Below are positions 53,523 to 62,541 of a stretch of DNA of 64,000 bases, one piece after another. The notes beneath the pieces are model-generated. The model had not been told where the DNA came from, did no database searches, and worked only from the letters and a program-made list of their open reading frames with translations. The first letter of the stretch is position 1, and each line of letters starts with the position of its first letter. The translations under genes were made by a program, and so were the position numbers. Source of the DNA: Winslowiella arboricola (GTDB lineage Bacteria; Pseudomonadota; Gammaproteobacteria; Enterobacterales; Enterobacteriaceae); NCBI RefSeq assembly GCF_025527015.1, contig NZ_JAODIM010000041.1, positions 434,001-498,000 of the forward strand, read 5' to 3'.

Positions 53523-53548
53523 AACAGCTCCGGGCAGGATCGACAGGC

Positions 53549-53565
53549 AGGAATAATTTATTCCT
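53549..53565 (-). promoter_or_regulatory. palindrome upstream of murQ, candidate RpiR/MurR-type operator
   Basis: AGGAATAATTTATTCCT is a perfect 17-base inverted repeat (8-base arms, one central T). A related, weaker half-site pair GAAT-N5-ATTC follows at 53584-53596. Paired inverted repeats in the murQ promoter are how MurR acts in E. coli. The matching regulator would have to be encoded elsewhere. Confidence 0.5.
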
Positions 53566-53626
53566 TACACTATATGATGAAAAGAATTACTCATTCCAGA
53601 AGAAGTGTGTCGGGCAGGTATATAAC

Positions 53627-53653
53627 GAAAAAACCCGTCCGGGGAGGACGGGT
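53627..53653 (-). terminator. Rho-independent terminator of gltP
   Basis: ACCCGTCC and GGACGGGT arms with a 5-base loop, followed on the minus strand by TTTTTTCG. It lies seven bases after the gltP stop and separates it from murQ. Confidence 0.9.
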
Positions 53654-53659
53654 CAGAGA

Positions 53660-54961
53660 TTACTCCGCGGTCTGGGTTCGCAGACTCAGTTCATAGCTGG
53701 CGGCTTGCTGGCTATCAAACTGGTCTTCCCATTTAGCAATCACCAGCACCGCCAGCGCATTGCCCACCACGTTCAGCGCGGTACGCGCCATATCCATAAT
53801 ACGGTCGACACCGGCAATAAACGCCAGTCCTTCCAGTGGAATACCGACGCTGCCCAGCGTCGCCAGCAGCACCACAAAGGAGACGCCCGGTACACCGGCG
53901 ATCCCTTTTGAGGTCACCATCAGCGTCAGCACCAGCACGATTTCCTGACCAATCGACAGGTCAATGCCGTACAACTGGGCGATAAAGATCGCCGCGATGC
54001 TCTGGTACAGCGTTGAACCATCGAGGTTAAAGGAGTAACCGGTTGGCACCACAAAGCTGGTAATCGACTTCGGTGCGCCATAGGCTTCCATCTTCTGCAT
54101 AATCCGCGGCAGCACCGTTTCCGAGCTGGAGGTGGAGTAAGAGAGGATCAGCTCATCCTTCAGAATGCGCATCAGAGTAGTGATACGCAACTTACAGATA
54201 CGCGCCACGCTGCCCAGCACCACAAAGGCAAAGAACAGAATCGCGGCGTACACCAGGATCACCAGCTTCGCCAGCGGCCACAGTGAAGCAAAACCAAAGT
54301 TGGCGATGGTTACCGAAATCAGCGCAAAGACGCCAATCGGGGCATAACGCATAATCATATGCGTCACTTTAAACATCGCTTCTGAGGTTGAACGGAACAC
54401 TTTCAGCAGTGGATCGCGATGTTCTGCCGGCAGTGACGACAGGCCAAGGCCAAACAGTACTGAGAAGAAGATGATTGGCAGCATGTCACCTTTGGCGATT
54501 GCGGCGAAAATATTCGTCGGAATCAGGGACATAATAGTAATCACCAGGCTGTGTGCACCGCTCTGCACCTGCTCTGTCGTGGCTTCGTATTTAGAGATGT
54601 CCACCGTTGCCAGCGTCGACATATCAATGCCGCTACCAGGTTGGAACACATTGGCCAGGGTAATACCTACCACGATGGCAATGGTGGTAATCACTTCAAA
54701 ATAAATTATGGTTTTGACACCAATACGACCCAGTTTTTTCGCATCGCCCACGCCGGCAATACCGACGATTAGCGTGGAAATCACTATTGGCACGACGATC
54801 ATTTTTATCAGGTGGATAAAGATATCGCCAGCCGGACTAAGAAAGTTACTGACTAACCATTCACGCTGTTCTGGCTGGTTATGCAGAATCGCACCGACGA
54901 CGATCCCCAGCACCAGAGCAATCAGAATTTGCCAGGCAAGGCTGATTTTAAAACCTTTCAT
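53660..54961 (-). CDS. gltP: glutamate/aspartate:proton symporter
   Basis: 433 residues from MKGFKISLAWQILIALVLGI; E. coli GltP has 437. The frame opens 51 codons earlier, but AAGGAA ahead of this Met and family length favour it. Dicarboxylate/amino acid:cation symporter signs: LIKMIVVPIVISTLIVGIAG, the serine-rich hairpin STSSSETVLPRIMQKMEAYG, and GYSFNLDGSTLYQSIAAIFI. It takes up L-glutamate and L-aspartate across the inner membrane with protons. It is a single gene with its own terminator. In E. coli gltP also lies close to acs. Confidence 0.95.
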   Translation of the reverse strand: MKGFKISLAWQILIALVLGIVVGAILHNQPEQREWLVSNFLSPAGDIFIHLIKMIVVPIVISTLIVGIAGVGDAKKLGRIGVKTIIYFEVITTIAIVVGITLANVFQPGSGIDMSTLATVDISKYEATTEQVQSGAHSLVITIMSLIPTNIFAAIAKGDMLPIIFFSVLFGLGLSSLPAEHRDPLLKVFRSTSEAMFKVTHMIMRYAPIGVFALISVTIANFGFASLWPLAKLVILVYAAILFFAFVVLGSVARICKLRITTLMRILKDELILSYSTSSSETVLPRIMQKMEAYGAPKSITSFVVPTGYSFNLDGSTLYQSIAAIFIAQLYGIDLSIGQEIVLVLTLMVTSKGIAGVPGVSFVVLLATLGSVGIPLEGLAFIAGVDRIMDMARTALNVVGNALAVLVIAKWEDQFDSQQAASYELSLRTQTAE

Positions 54962-55387
54962 AACGCTTAATTCCTTAACAAAACCCCACTTCCACGCACT
55001 GCATGCGGAAGCTTTACACTTATGGGAGGCGGACAGTAATCCGATAAAATCGAGGGTTATTGATGGTTGACGCCTGCATAACAGGCGCGTAATCAGTACC
55101 ATTTTCACCGGCATAAAAGCAACCCTTAGCGCGTTCGCGCGCCAGCCGGGCGGTGCAACAGGATAAAATGCTGATAAGTTATAGAAAGCATAACTTGCTG
55201 TTATAAAAAGTAATATTTAAACGCTATTTGGCATAGCTATGCAGTTTTGTGCAAATAACGCCCAGTGCCGTTTGCTGATTTTTTAGGCAGCGCAATTGGA
55301 CCTTTCCTACACTTTAGGGCAGAACATTCCCAACCTGTACCCATGGCAAGCGCGTAATAATCTTGGAAATTTCAGGTCGATAATTCC

Positions 55388-55456
55388 CGTGATCTGTCGC
55401 GCAAAAAAGAAACAAAGCGTGATTCCTGTCTTTAATTAACTTTTGGTTGACATAAT
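55388..55456 (+). promoter_or_regulatory. candidate acs promoter with weak CRP-like site
   Basis: An extended -10 (TGACATAAT, 55448-55456) predicts transcription from about 55463-55465. A degenerate CRP-like sequence CGTGA-N6-GCGCA (55388-55403) is then centred near -69, where the E. coli acs promoter has its proximal CRP site. The rest of the 520-base gltP-acs gap shows a 21-base palindrome (AAGTTAT/ATAACTT arms, 55176-55196) and nothing else I can support. Confidence 0.35.
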
Positions 55457-55481
55457 ATTAACAACTTCAAGGAGACCAGCC

Positions 55482-57437
55482 ATGAGCCAAATACATAAGC
55501 ATCCCGTGCCCGCAAACATTGCGGAACATACCCTGATCAATGCAGAACAGTACCAGTCGATGTATCAGCAGTCGGTACAAGATCCCGAGGCTTTTTGGGG
55601 AGAGCAGGGCAAGATACTTGACTGGATTAAACCTTATACCCGCGTGAAGAACACCTCCTTCGCGCCTGGCAATATTGCGATCAATTGGTTTGAAGATGGC
55701 ACGTTGAATCTCGCAGCGAACTGTCTGGATCGTCATCTGCACGAGCGTGGCGACCATCCGGCGATTATCTGGGAGGGTGATGATGCCAGTGAAAGTAAAA
55801 CCCTGACTTTCCGCGAGCTGCATCGTGAAGTGTGCCGTTTTGCCAATTCGCTGAAAGAGCTGGGAATTAATAAAGGCGATGTGGTGGCTATCTATATGCC
55901 GATGGTGCCGGAAGCCGCTGTCGCCATGCTGGCCTGCGCGCGCGTCGGCGCAGTGCATTCGGTGATTTTTGGCGGCTTTTCGCCGGAAGCCGTAGCCGGA
56001 CGTATCGTCGACTGTAATGCCCGACTGGTCGTCACCGCCGATGAAGGCATTCGCGCCGGGCGCACCATTCCGCTGAAAAAAAATGTCGATGACGCGCTGA
56101 ACAATCCTGACGTTAAATCGATCACCAATGTGGTGGTGTTCCGCCGCACCGGCAAAGAGATTGACTGGACTCCGGGTCGCGATCTCTGGTGGCACGAGCT
56201 GGTGAATAGCGCCAGTGCCCACCACCAGCCGGAAGAGGTGAATGCGGAAGATCCGCTGTTTATCCTCTATACCTCCGGCTCAACCGGTAAACCGAAGGGG
56301 GTGCTGCACACCACCGGCGGCTACCTGGTGTATGCCGCCAGCACCTTTAAATATGTCTTTGATTACCACCCGGATGACGTCTACTGGTGCACCGCCGACG
56401 TTGGCTGGATCACCGGTCACAGCTATCTGCTGTATGGCCCGCTGGCCTGCGGCGCCACCACCCTGATGTTTGAAGGGGTGCCTAACTGGCCGAAACCGAG
56501 CCGGATGGCGGAAGTGGTGGATAAACATAAAGTCACCCTGCTGTATACCGCACCGACCGCGATCCGTGCGCTGATGGCCGAAGGAGACCGGGCCATTGAG
56601 GGCACTGACCGCTCCTCGCTGCGCATAATGGGTTCGGTCGGCGAACCGATTAACCCGGAAGCCTGGGAGTGGTATTACAACAAAATCGGCGATGGCCGTT
56701 GCCCGATAGTCGATACCTGGTGGCAGACGGAAACCGGCGGTTTTATGATCACCCCACTGCCAGGCGCCACCGAGCTAAAAGCCGGTTCAGCCACTAAGCC
56801 GTTCTTTGGCGTACAGCCCGCACTGGTGGATAACGAAGGTAATCCGCAGGAAGGCGCGTGCGAAGGTAACCTGGTGATTGTCGATTCATGGCCAGGCCAG
56901 GCGCGTACGCTGTTTGGCGATCACGATCGCTTCGAACAGACCTACTTCTCCACCTTTAAAAATATGTATTTCAGTGGCGACGGCGCGCGGCGTGATGAAG
57001 ATGGCTACTACTGGATCACCGGTCGCGTCGATGACGTGCTGAATGTTTCCGGCCACCGTCTTGGCACCGCCGAAATAGAATCCGCCCTGGTTTCCCATCC
57101 AAAAATTGCCGAAGCGGCGGTGGTGGGCATTCCGCACAGTATTAAAGGCCAGGCGATCTATGCCTATATCACCCTGAATCACGGTGAGGATCCGACGCCA
57201 GAGCTGTACAGCGAAGTGCGTAACTGGGTACGCAAAGAGATTGGCCCGATTGCCACCCCGGATGTGCTGCACTGGACCGATTCGCTACCGAAAACCCGCT
57301 CCGGCAAAATTATGCGGCGCATTCTGCGCAAAATCGCCGCGGGTGACACCAGTAACTTCGGTGATACCTCAACCCTCGCCGATCCTGGTGTGGTTGAGAA
57401 ATTAGTTGAAGAAAAACAGACCATTAAGATGCCATAA
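55482..57437 (+). CDS. acs: acetyl-coenzyme A synthetase
   Basis: 651 residues from [20 protein letters not shown], with AAGGAGA seven bases upstream; E. coli Acs has 652. AMP-forming motifs: [42 protein letters not shown] and the C-terminal [17 protein letters not shown], whose Lys is the site of regulatory acetylation. The enzyme scavenges low acetate as acetyl-CoA via acetyl-AMP. A stem-loop follows, then yjcH and actP for acetate uptake. Confidence 0.97.
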   Translation: MSQIHKHPVPANIAEHTLINAEQYQSMYQQSVQDPEAFWGEQGKILDWIKPYTRVKNTSFAPGNIAINWFEDGTLNLAANCLDRHLHERGDHPAIIWEGDDASESKTLTFRELHREVCRFANSLKELGINKGDVVAIYMPMVPEAAVAMLACARVGAVHSVIFGGFSPEAVAGRIVDCNARLVVTADEGIRAGRTIPLKKNVDDALNNPDVKSITNVVVFRRTGKEIDWTPGRDLWWHELVNSASAHHQPEEVNAEDPLFILYTSGSTGKPKGVLHTTGGYLVYAASTFKYVFDYHPDDVYWCTADVGWITGHSYLLYGPLACGATTLMFEGVPNWPKPSRMAEVVDKHKVTLLYTAPTAIRALMAEGDRAIEGTDRSSLRIMGSVGEPINPEAWEWYYNKIGDGRCPIVDTWWQTETGGFMITPLPGATELKAGSATKPFFGVQPALVDNEGNPQEGACEGNLVIVDSWPGQARTLFGDHDRFEQTYFSTFKNMYFSGDGARRDEDGYYWITGRVDDVLNVSGHRLGTAEIESALVSHPKIAEAAVVGIPHSIKGQAIYAYITLNHGEDPTPELYSEVRNWVRKEIGPIATPDVLHWTDSLPKTRSGKIMRRILRKIAAGDTSNFGDTSTLADPGVVEKLVEEKQTIKMP

Positions 57438-57443
57438 GTTTTA

Positions 57444-57466
57444 CCCCCTCCCGTAACGGGAGGGGG
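57444..57466 (+). terminator. hairpin after acs
   Basis: Perfect 10-base arms CCCCCTCCCG and CGGGAGGGGG with a TAA loop begin six bases after the acs stop. CCGTTAAATTTT follows, so the T-run is interrupted. It may act as an attenuator between acs and yjcH-actP or as a 3' stabiliser, since the E. coli genes form one operon. Confidence 0.65.
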
Positions 57467-57504
57467 CCGTTAAATTTTAAAACAATAAGAAACACCCTAC
57501 GCAA

Positions 57505-57625
57505 GAGGCGTTATCGGCGCAGTCAATTTGTGTCCGGCAAGCGCACAGCCACCGCAACGTACACGTAGTACGTGAGGATGGTGAGCACTTCCCGGACGCA
57601 AAGTGGCAAGCAAAATAGCCTCCCA
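57505..57625 (+). repeat. long imperfect hairpin between acs and yjcH, possibly an enterobacterial intergenic repeat
   Basis: The arms TTTGTGTCCGG (57529-57539) and CCGGACGCAAA (57593-57603) pair with one mismatch. Between them ACGTACACGTAGTACGT forms an inner symmetric stretch. The wider sequence (AGTACGTGAGGATGG, GAGCACTTCCCGG, GGCAAGCAAAATAGCC) resembles intergenic elements I recall from several enterobacterial genomes, but I cannot confirm that. Only one copy is in the window. It would be transcribed in the leader of yjcH-actP. Confidence 0.4.
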
Positions 57626-57646
57626 CCCACCTCTGGAGATGCTGTG

Positions 57647-57958
57647 ATGAATGACGTCATTTATCAGCGGATCGAAAACAGTGCGCGTTTTAAAGAGCTG
57701 GTGCGCAAGCGCCAGGCTTTCGCCCTGCTACTTTCCGTCATCATGCTCGTGCTTTACGTCGGTTTTATTCTGCTTATCGCCTTTGCCCCCAACTGGCTCG
57801 GCACCCCGCTGCATGAAGGCACCAATGTCACCCGCGGCATTCCGATTGGCGTCGGGCTGATCGTGATCTCGTTTGTGCTCACGGCGATTTACGTCTGGCG
57901 CGCCAATGGCGAATTTGAACGTCTGACCAAACAAATTCTCAGAGAGGTAAAAGGATGA
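57647..57958 (+). CDS. yjcH: DUF485 family inner-membrane protein YjcH
   Basis: 103 residues from [20 protein letters not shown], with TGGAGA ahead; E. coli YjcH has 104. Two membrane helices ([20 protein letters not shown] and [20 protein letters not shown]) and the LVRKRQ motif define the family. YjcH is always found ahead of the acetate permease ActP, and the two genes overlap by four bases. Its precise role is unknown; an accessory role for ActP is assumed. Confidence 0.93.
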   Translation: MNDVIYQRIENSARFKELVRKRQAFALLLSVIMLVLYVGFILLIAFAPNWLGTPLHEGTNVTRGIPIGVGLIVISFVLTAIYVWRANGEFERLTKQILREVKG

Positions 57959-59616
57959 AAGCGCGTAATGCACTGCTGGCAGCATTAGCGCTGCTCCCTC
58001 TGTCATCGCTGGCCGCCGATGCCCTCACCGGCGCGGTAAAGCAGCAGCCGACTAACTACGAAGCCATTATTATGTTCCTGGTGTTTGTTGCCGCTACCCT
58101 CGGCATCACTTACTGGGCGGCGAAACGCACGCGCACGCGCAGCGATTACTATACCGCGGGGGGCAATATTACCGGCTTTCAGAACGGTCTGGCGATAGCC
58201 GGTGACTATATGTCGGCCGCCTCTTTCCTCGGTATTTCGGCGCTGGTCTATACCTCCGGTTATGATGGCTTAATCTACTCGCTTGGCTTCCTGGTGGGCT
58301 GGCCCCTTATCCTGTTCCTGATAGCCGAAAGGCTGCGTAACCTTGGCCGCTACACCTTTGCCGATGTGGCCTCTTACCGCCTGAAACAGAAACCGATTCG
58401 CTCCCTTTCGGCCTGTGGTTCCCTGGTAGTGGTGGCACTGTATCTGATTGCGCAGATGGTCGGCGCCGGTAAGCTGATTCAGCTGCTGTTTGGCCTGGAT
58501 TACCATATCGCCGTGGTGCTGGTCGGCATTCTGATGGTGCTGTACGTGCTGTTTGGCGGCATGCTGGCCACCACCTGGGTACAGATCATCAAAGCGGTGC
58601 TGCTGCTGTTTGGCGCCAGCTTTATGGCGATTATGGTGATGAAAACCGTCGGTTTCAGCTTCAATAATCTGTTTACGGAAGCAATGGCGGTTCACCCGAA
58701 AGGCCAGGATATTATGCGCCCGGGCGGACTGGTGCACGATCCGATTTCCGCTTTATCGCTGGGTCTGGGGCTGATGTTTGGTACTGCCGGTTTGCCGCAT
58801 ATTCTGATGCGTTTCTTTACCGTCAGCGATGCCAAAGAGGCGCGAAAAAGCGTGCTCTACGCCACCGGCTTTATGGGCTACTTTTACTTCCTGACGTTTA
58901 TTATCGGTTTTGGCGCCATTCTGTTGGTCGGCGCGAATCCGGCATTTAAAGATGCCTCAGGACTGCTGATCGGCGGCAATAATATGGCAGCCGTCCATCT
59001 GGCCGATGCGGTGGGCGGAAGTCTGTTCCTTGGCTTTATCTCGGCGGTGGCGTTCGCCACCATTCTGGCGGTGGTCGCCGGTCTGACGCTGGCAGGCGCT
59101 TCGGCAGTTTCCCACGATCTGTATGCCAGCGTATTCCGCAAAGGTCATGCCACCGAGCGTGAAGAGCTCAGAGCATCGAAAATCACCGTGGTGATCCTTG
59201 GCATCGTCGCCATTCTGCTGGGGATTATGTTTGAGAAGCAAAATATCGCCTTTATGGTAGGGCTGGCCTTCTCGATTGCCGCCAGCTGTAACTTCCCGAT
59301 TATTTTGCTGTCGATGTACTGGTCAAAGCTGACCACGCGCGGTGCGATGATTGGCGGCTGGCTTGGCTTACTGACGGCGGTGGTGCTGATGATCCTTGGT
59401 CCAACGGTGTGGGTGCAGGTGTTAGGCAACCCGCAGGCTATCTTCCCGTACGAGTATCCGGCGCTGTTCTCGATGCTGGTGGCCTTTATCGGCATCTGGG
59501 CGTTCTCCATTACCGATAAATCGGCTGAAGGCGCAGCAGAGCGCAAATTGTTCCCGGCGCAGTTTGTACGCTCGCAAACTGGTGTCGGCATTGATCAGAG
59601 CAGCAAAGCGCATTGA
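57955..59616 (+). CDS. actP: cation/acetate symporter ActP
   Basis: 553 residues (E. coli 549). A signal-peptide-like N-terminus ([17 protein letters not shown]) is followed by 13 helices of the sodium:solute symporter family: [60 protein letters not shown]. It takes up acetate and other short carboxylates, supplying Acs. It is the last gene of acs-yjcH-actP, with a clear terminator 13 bases after its stop. Confidence 0.96.
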   Translation: MKARNALLAALALLPLSSLAADALTGAVKQQPTNYEAIIMFLVFVAATLGITYWAAKRTRTRSDYYTAGGNITGFQNGLAIAGDYMSAASFLGISALVYTSGYDGLIYSLGFLVGWPLILFLIAERLRNLGRYTFADVASYRLKQKPIRSLSACGSLVVVALYLIAQMVGAGKLIQLLFGLDYHIAVVLVGILMVLYVLFGGMLATTWVQIIKAVLLLFGASFMAIMVMKTVGFSFNNLFTEAMAVHPKGQDIMRPGGLVHDPISALSLGLGLMFGTAGLPHILMRFFTVSDAKEARKSVLYATGFMGYFYFLTFIIGFGAILLVGANPAFKDASGLLIGGNNMAAVHLADAVGGSLFLGFISAVAFATILAVVAGLTLAGASAVSHDLYASVFRKGHATEREELRASKITVVILGIVAILLGIMFEKQNIAFMVGLAFSIAASCNFPIILLSMYWSKLTTRGAMIGGWLGLLTAVVLMILGPTVWVQVLGNPQAIFPYEYPALFSMLVAFIGIWAFSITDKSAEGAAERKLFPAQFVRSQTGVGIDQSSKAH

Positions 59617-59629
59617 TCAGTCGATAAAA

Positions 59630-59658
59630 AAAGCCGGGCAATCAGATTGCCCGGCTTT
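59630..59658. terminator. bidirectional Rho-independent terminator between actP and yfaZ
   Basis: Perfect 13-base arms AAAGCCGGGCAAT and ATTGCCCGGCTTT with a CAG loop, preceded by an A-run and followed by TTTCTC. It serves actP (+) and the convergent yfaZ (-). It is the one roomy convergent gap in the window with a classical terminator and no REP-like palindrome. Confidence 0.92.
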
Positions 59659-59680
59659 CTCAGATAAACCACTGCGCAAA

Positions 59681-60223
59681 TCAGAAACGCACTGAACCAC
59701 CGATATACGGACCATCGGCCAGTACATTGTCTTTACGGCCATCTTTGCCGTCGAGCGCCAGATATTTGTAACCCACGCGCAGATTAAGCAGCGAAATCGG
59801 GGTAAAGCTCAGGCCAGCGGACGCTTCCTGATAGCTGTCGATACGGCTGGAGAACGAATCTGGTGAGTAATAGTATTCACCATACAGACCCAGCATTTTG
59901 GTTACCGGCACCTGCACGCCGCCGCCAACTGCCACGGCATAACCGTCTTTAGCATCTTCCGGGCTGATAAACATCGCTTTTACGCCGGGTGATAAAAACA
60001 CCGAACCGACTTCAATGTTATAACCGAGGCCAACGCCGGACACGCTGCCGTCGTGGTCGCTGCGCATCCAGTTACCGGACAGGCTCAGGCCTGGTGTGGT
60101 GGTTCCAAGGCCAACATTCAGGTTGGTGTAGTGCTCACCCACATCAACACCACCTTCAATTGCCTGCGCTGAACCCGCTAACAACAACATCGCTACGCCA
60201 CTGCTTAAAATAATTTTATTCAT
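59681..60223 (-). CDS. yfaZ: YfaZ-family outer-membrane protein
   Basis: 180 residues from ATG at 60223, seven bases after GGAG; an in-frame TTG two codons earlier is less likely. The signal peptide ends GSAQA. The mature protein EGGVDVGEHYTNLNVGLGTT and the repeated amphipathic strands (GLYGEYYYSPDSFSSRIDSY, LLNLRVGYKYLALDG, end YIGGSVRF) indicate an eight-strand barrel with terminal Phe. YfaZ function is not established. Single gene. Confidence 0.9.
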   Translation of the reverse strand: MNKIILSSGVAMLLLAGSAQAIEGGVDVGEHYTNLNVGLGTTTPGLSLSGNWMRSDHDGSVSGVGLGYNIEVGSVFLSPGVKAMFISPEDAKDGYAVAVGGGVQVPVTKMLGLYGEYYYSPDSFSSRIDSYQEASAGLSFTPISLLNLRVGYKYLALDGKDGRKDNVLADGPYIGGSVRF

Positions 60224-60359
60224 TGCCAAACTCCATGCTGAACTGGCTTATACGTTCACTGACCTATTTAGAGGGTGAATGGTAAACGAAAAAAAAACCA
60301 ATTAACAACCGGATATACGATACTTTGCGCTGCGTCAGGTAAGTAATCGCTTACTAAAG

Positions 60360-61058
60360 CTAAATCGTCGCCCACATAATATGGCCAATTGCCGGCGCGA
60401 TAACCACTGTCACGACCCCCGACAGCATCATCACCAGGCTGGAAACCACCCCCTCCTGCTGACCCATTTCGTAAGCTTTGGCGGTGCCAGCGCCGTGGGA
60501 TGCCGCCCCCAGTCCGGCGCCTTTTGCCAGCCCCTGTTTTACCGCCAGGCGGATAAACAGCAGGTCACCAATCGCCATGCCAAATACGCCGGTAATCACC
60601 ACAAACAGCGCCACCAGATCGGGTTGACCACCAAGCTGCTTCGCCGCGGCAAGGGCAAAAGGCGTAGTGATCGAACGTACCGCCAGACTGCGCTGAATCT
60701 CTTCCGGCAGCGTCAGCAGGCGCGCCAGCCACACCGAGCTGCAAACCGCTACCGTGGTGGCGGTAATCACGCCGGCGCTCAGCGACATCCAGTGACGGCG
60801 GATAATCGCCATATTTTCATATACCGGCACGGCGAAGGCTAAGGTTGCCGGACCCAGCAGCCATAACAGCCAGTGGCTCTCGCCGATATAGTCCTGCCAG
60901 GAGATATGCGTCACGATCAACAGCGCCACCAGCACCATCGGTGTCATCACCAGCGGCATCAGCAGCAGCTTATGCCAGCGACGATAGAGGCGTTTATTCA
61001 GGAAGTAGATCAGCAGGGTAGCGATCAGGCACAGCACACTGAGAATATAATCACTCAT
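60360..61058 (-). CDS. LrgB/CidB-family inner-membrane protein (YohK-like)
   Basis: 232 residues from MSDYILSVLCLIATLLIYFL; E. coli YohK has 231. The LrgB signature is seen in ALAVRSITTPFALAAAKQLG-type spacing (RSITTPFALAAAKQLGG) and GLGAASHGAGTAKAYEMGQQ. About seven helices. The partner CidA/LrgA-like gene overlaps by eight bases just upstream. In Gram-positives Cid/Lrg pairs affect autolysis and overflow metabolism, and plant relatives export glycolate. Export or import of a small organic acid is a fair guess. Confidence 0.9.
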   Translation of the reverse strand: MSDYILSVLCLIATLLIYFLNKRLYRRWHKLLLMPLVMTPMVLVALLIVTHISWQDYIGESHWLLWLLGPATLAFAVPVYENMAIIRRHWMSLSAGVITATTVAVCSSVWLARLLTLPEEIQRSLAVRSITTPFALAAAKQLGGQPDLVALFVVITGVFGMAIGDLLFIRLAVKQGLAKGAGLGAASHGAGTAKAYEMGQQEGVVSSLVMMLSGVVTVVIAPAIGHIMWATI

Positions 61059-61479
61059 CGCGGCGCGCCTGCTTACGTTGCGCCAGCCAGATTTCAAAAC
61101 GATACACCCGGTCCACCACCAGTGCGGTAGAAGCCAGCACCAGAATGGTACTGATGGCGATCACCAGGCAGATGCGCCAGCCTTCGACGCGCAGCAGCTG
61201 CGAATAATTAATTACCGCCACCACCGCCGGTACAAAGAACAGCAGCATTTCGGCCAGCAACCATTTTGAACCCGCACGCACCCAGTCCAGCGGCAACACG
61301 CGCAGCATAATCAGCGCCAGCAGCAACAACATACCGACGATATTGGCCGGAAGCGGCAGATGCAGCCACTCCACCAGTTGCTCTGATGCAATAAACATCC
61401 CGGCATAGAGCGCCACCTGAAGCGGCACCTGTAAACGTTGCAGTCTTCCCGCGCCTTGCGGCTGCAGTGCCAATGCCAT
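61051..61479 (-). CDS. CidA/LrgA-family holin-like protein
   Basis: 142 residues with four helices: LQVALYAGMFIASEQLVEWL, LPANIVGMLLLLALIMLRVL (the PxNIxGMLLL family core), LLAEMLLFFVPAVVAVINYS and CLVIAISTILVLASTALVVD. LDWVRAGSKWLLAEMLLFFV is the LrgA signature. It is the first gene of a two-gene operon with the LrgB-like gene and is divergent from a LysR regulator, the arrangement of cidAB with cidR. Confidence 0.9.
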   Translation of the reverse strand: MALALQPQGAGRLQRLQVPLQVALYAGMFIASEQLVEWLHLPLPANIVGMLLLLALIMLRVLPLDWVRAGSKWLLAEMLLFFVPAVVAVINYSQLLRVEGWRICLVIAISTILVLASTALVVDRVYRFEIWLAQRKQARRDE

Positions 61480-61581
61480 GATCGTTTCCTCGTAAGAATT
61501 CAGCGCTGTCAGTATAAATCAGTGACAAACAGTGAATGAAATGAATTAAAATCATTGAAACCATGCCTTAAAGGAATGTTT

Positions 61582-62484
61582 ATGGACGTCAGAGCGCTGC
61601 GCTATTTTGTTGAAGTAGTACGCCAGCAAAGCTTTACCCGCGCGGCAGAGAAGCTGTTTGTCACCCAACCGACGATCAGCAAAATGCTGCGCCAGCTGGA
61701 GCTGGAGCTGGGTTGCACCCTGTTAATCCGTGAAGGGCGTAAGCTGCATCTGACTGACAGCGGCCAGGCGGTGTATCAGCGCGGGCAGACGATTTTGCAG
61801 GAGTTTAAGCAGCTGGAGACCGAAATCAGTGATATTAATGAGCTGAAAACCGGTGAACTGCGACTGGGGATCCCGCCGATGGTCGGCATGCAGATTGCCG
61901 GTTCGATCTCCGCCTTTCGCCAGCGCTATCCCGGCATTGAGTTGAAAATCTCGGAGTCTGGCGGCCTGACGGTGCAGCAGGCGGTGCAGTCCGGTAGCCT
62001 CGATTTAGCCCTGACGGCATTACCACTGGCGGAAGGGGTATCACTGAATACCCTGCCGCTGATGAGCCATCCGCTATGTGTGCTGGTGCCGCGCAGCGAA
62101 CAGTGGCTCAGCCGTAGCAGCGTTGCGCTGGCGGAACTGGCCGAACATCCGATCCTGATCTACAACGAAGAGTTCTCGCTGAATCGTCAGCTGATGCGCG
62201 CTTTCCAGCGCAGCGGCTTTAGCCCGCAGATTGCGGTGCGCAGCGGTCAGTGGGATTTCCTCGCGGCGATGGTGCAGGCGGGGATGGGCATTGCGATTCT
62301 GCCGGAGCCTATCTGTCAGCGCCTGGATAAACAGTTATTGCTGTGGCTGCCGCTGGAGTCGGATCTGGAGTGGAAACTGGGATTGATCTGGCGTGAAGGC
62401 AGCTATTTATCGCGCAGTGCGCAGGCGTGGATCAGCTGCTGTCGAGAGTTCTGGCCGGGCGAAGCGCCGACGTTATCGGTTTAA
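61582..62484 (+). CDS. LysR-family regulator, CidR-like
   Basis: 300 residues from MDVRALRYFVEVVRQQSFTR; AAGGA lies six bases ahead of this ATG, while earlier in-frame Mets abut or precede it. The HTH is SFTRAAEKLFVTQPTISKML. The periplasmic-binding-like effector domain (about 90-300) includes GELRLGIPPMVGMQIAGSIS and MVQAGMGIAILPEPIC. Divergence from the CidA/LrgB pair, 102 bases away, suggests it controls that operon. CidR in Staphylococcus responds to acetate overflow, which would fit the acetate genes next door, but that link is inference. Confidence 0.88.
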   Translation: MDVRALRYFVEVVRQQSFTRAAEKLFVTQPTISKMLRQLELELGCTLLIREGRKLHLTDSGQAVYQRGQTILQEFKQLETEISDINELKTGELRLGIPPMVGMQIAGSISAFRQRYPGIELKISESGGLTVQQAVQSGSLDLALTALPLAEGVSLNTLPLMSHPLCVLVPRSEQWLSRSSVALAELAEHPILIYNEEFSLNRQLMRAFQRSGFSPQIAVRSGQWDFLAAMVQAGMGIAILPEPICQRLDKQLLLWLPLESDLEWKLGLIWREGSYLSRSAQAWISCCREFWPGEAPTLSV

Positions 62485-62485
62485 G

Positions 62486-62535
62486 ATGGGCGGCGAGAAC
62501 GCCGTCATTACGGCAGGTGCAAATCGCCGCCCGTA
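62486..62535 (-). repeat. type A composite repeat, minus orientation
   Basis: Read on the minus strand the unit has a shortened type A palindrome (GGGCGGCG...), the spacer ATTTGCACC and a second type A palindrome. The 37 bases at 62488-62524 match 21060-21096 at 34 positions by eye. It lies between the convergent LysR and yjcE genes and replaces a classical terminator. Confidence 0.82.
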
Positions 62536-62541
62536 TCGCGT

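Noticed and set aside
54962-55114. 51-codon N-terminal extension of gltP
   Set aside because: The extension has no symporter homology, and a well-spaced AAGGAA precedes the internal Met that gives the family length.
55336-55351. distal CRP site of acs at about -122
   Set aside because: The sequence there does not resemble TGTGA-N6-TCACA.
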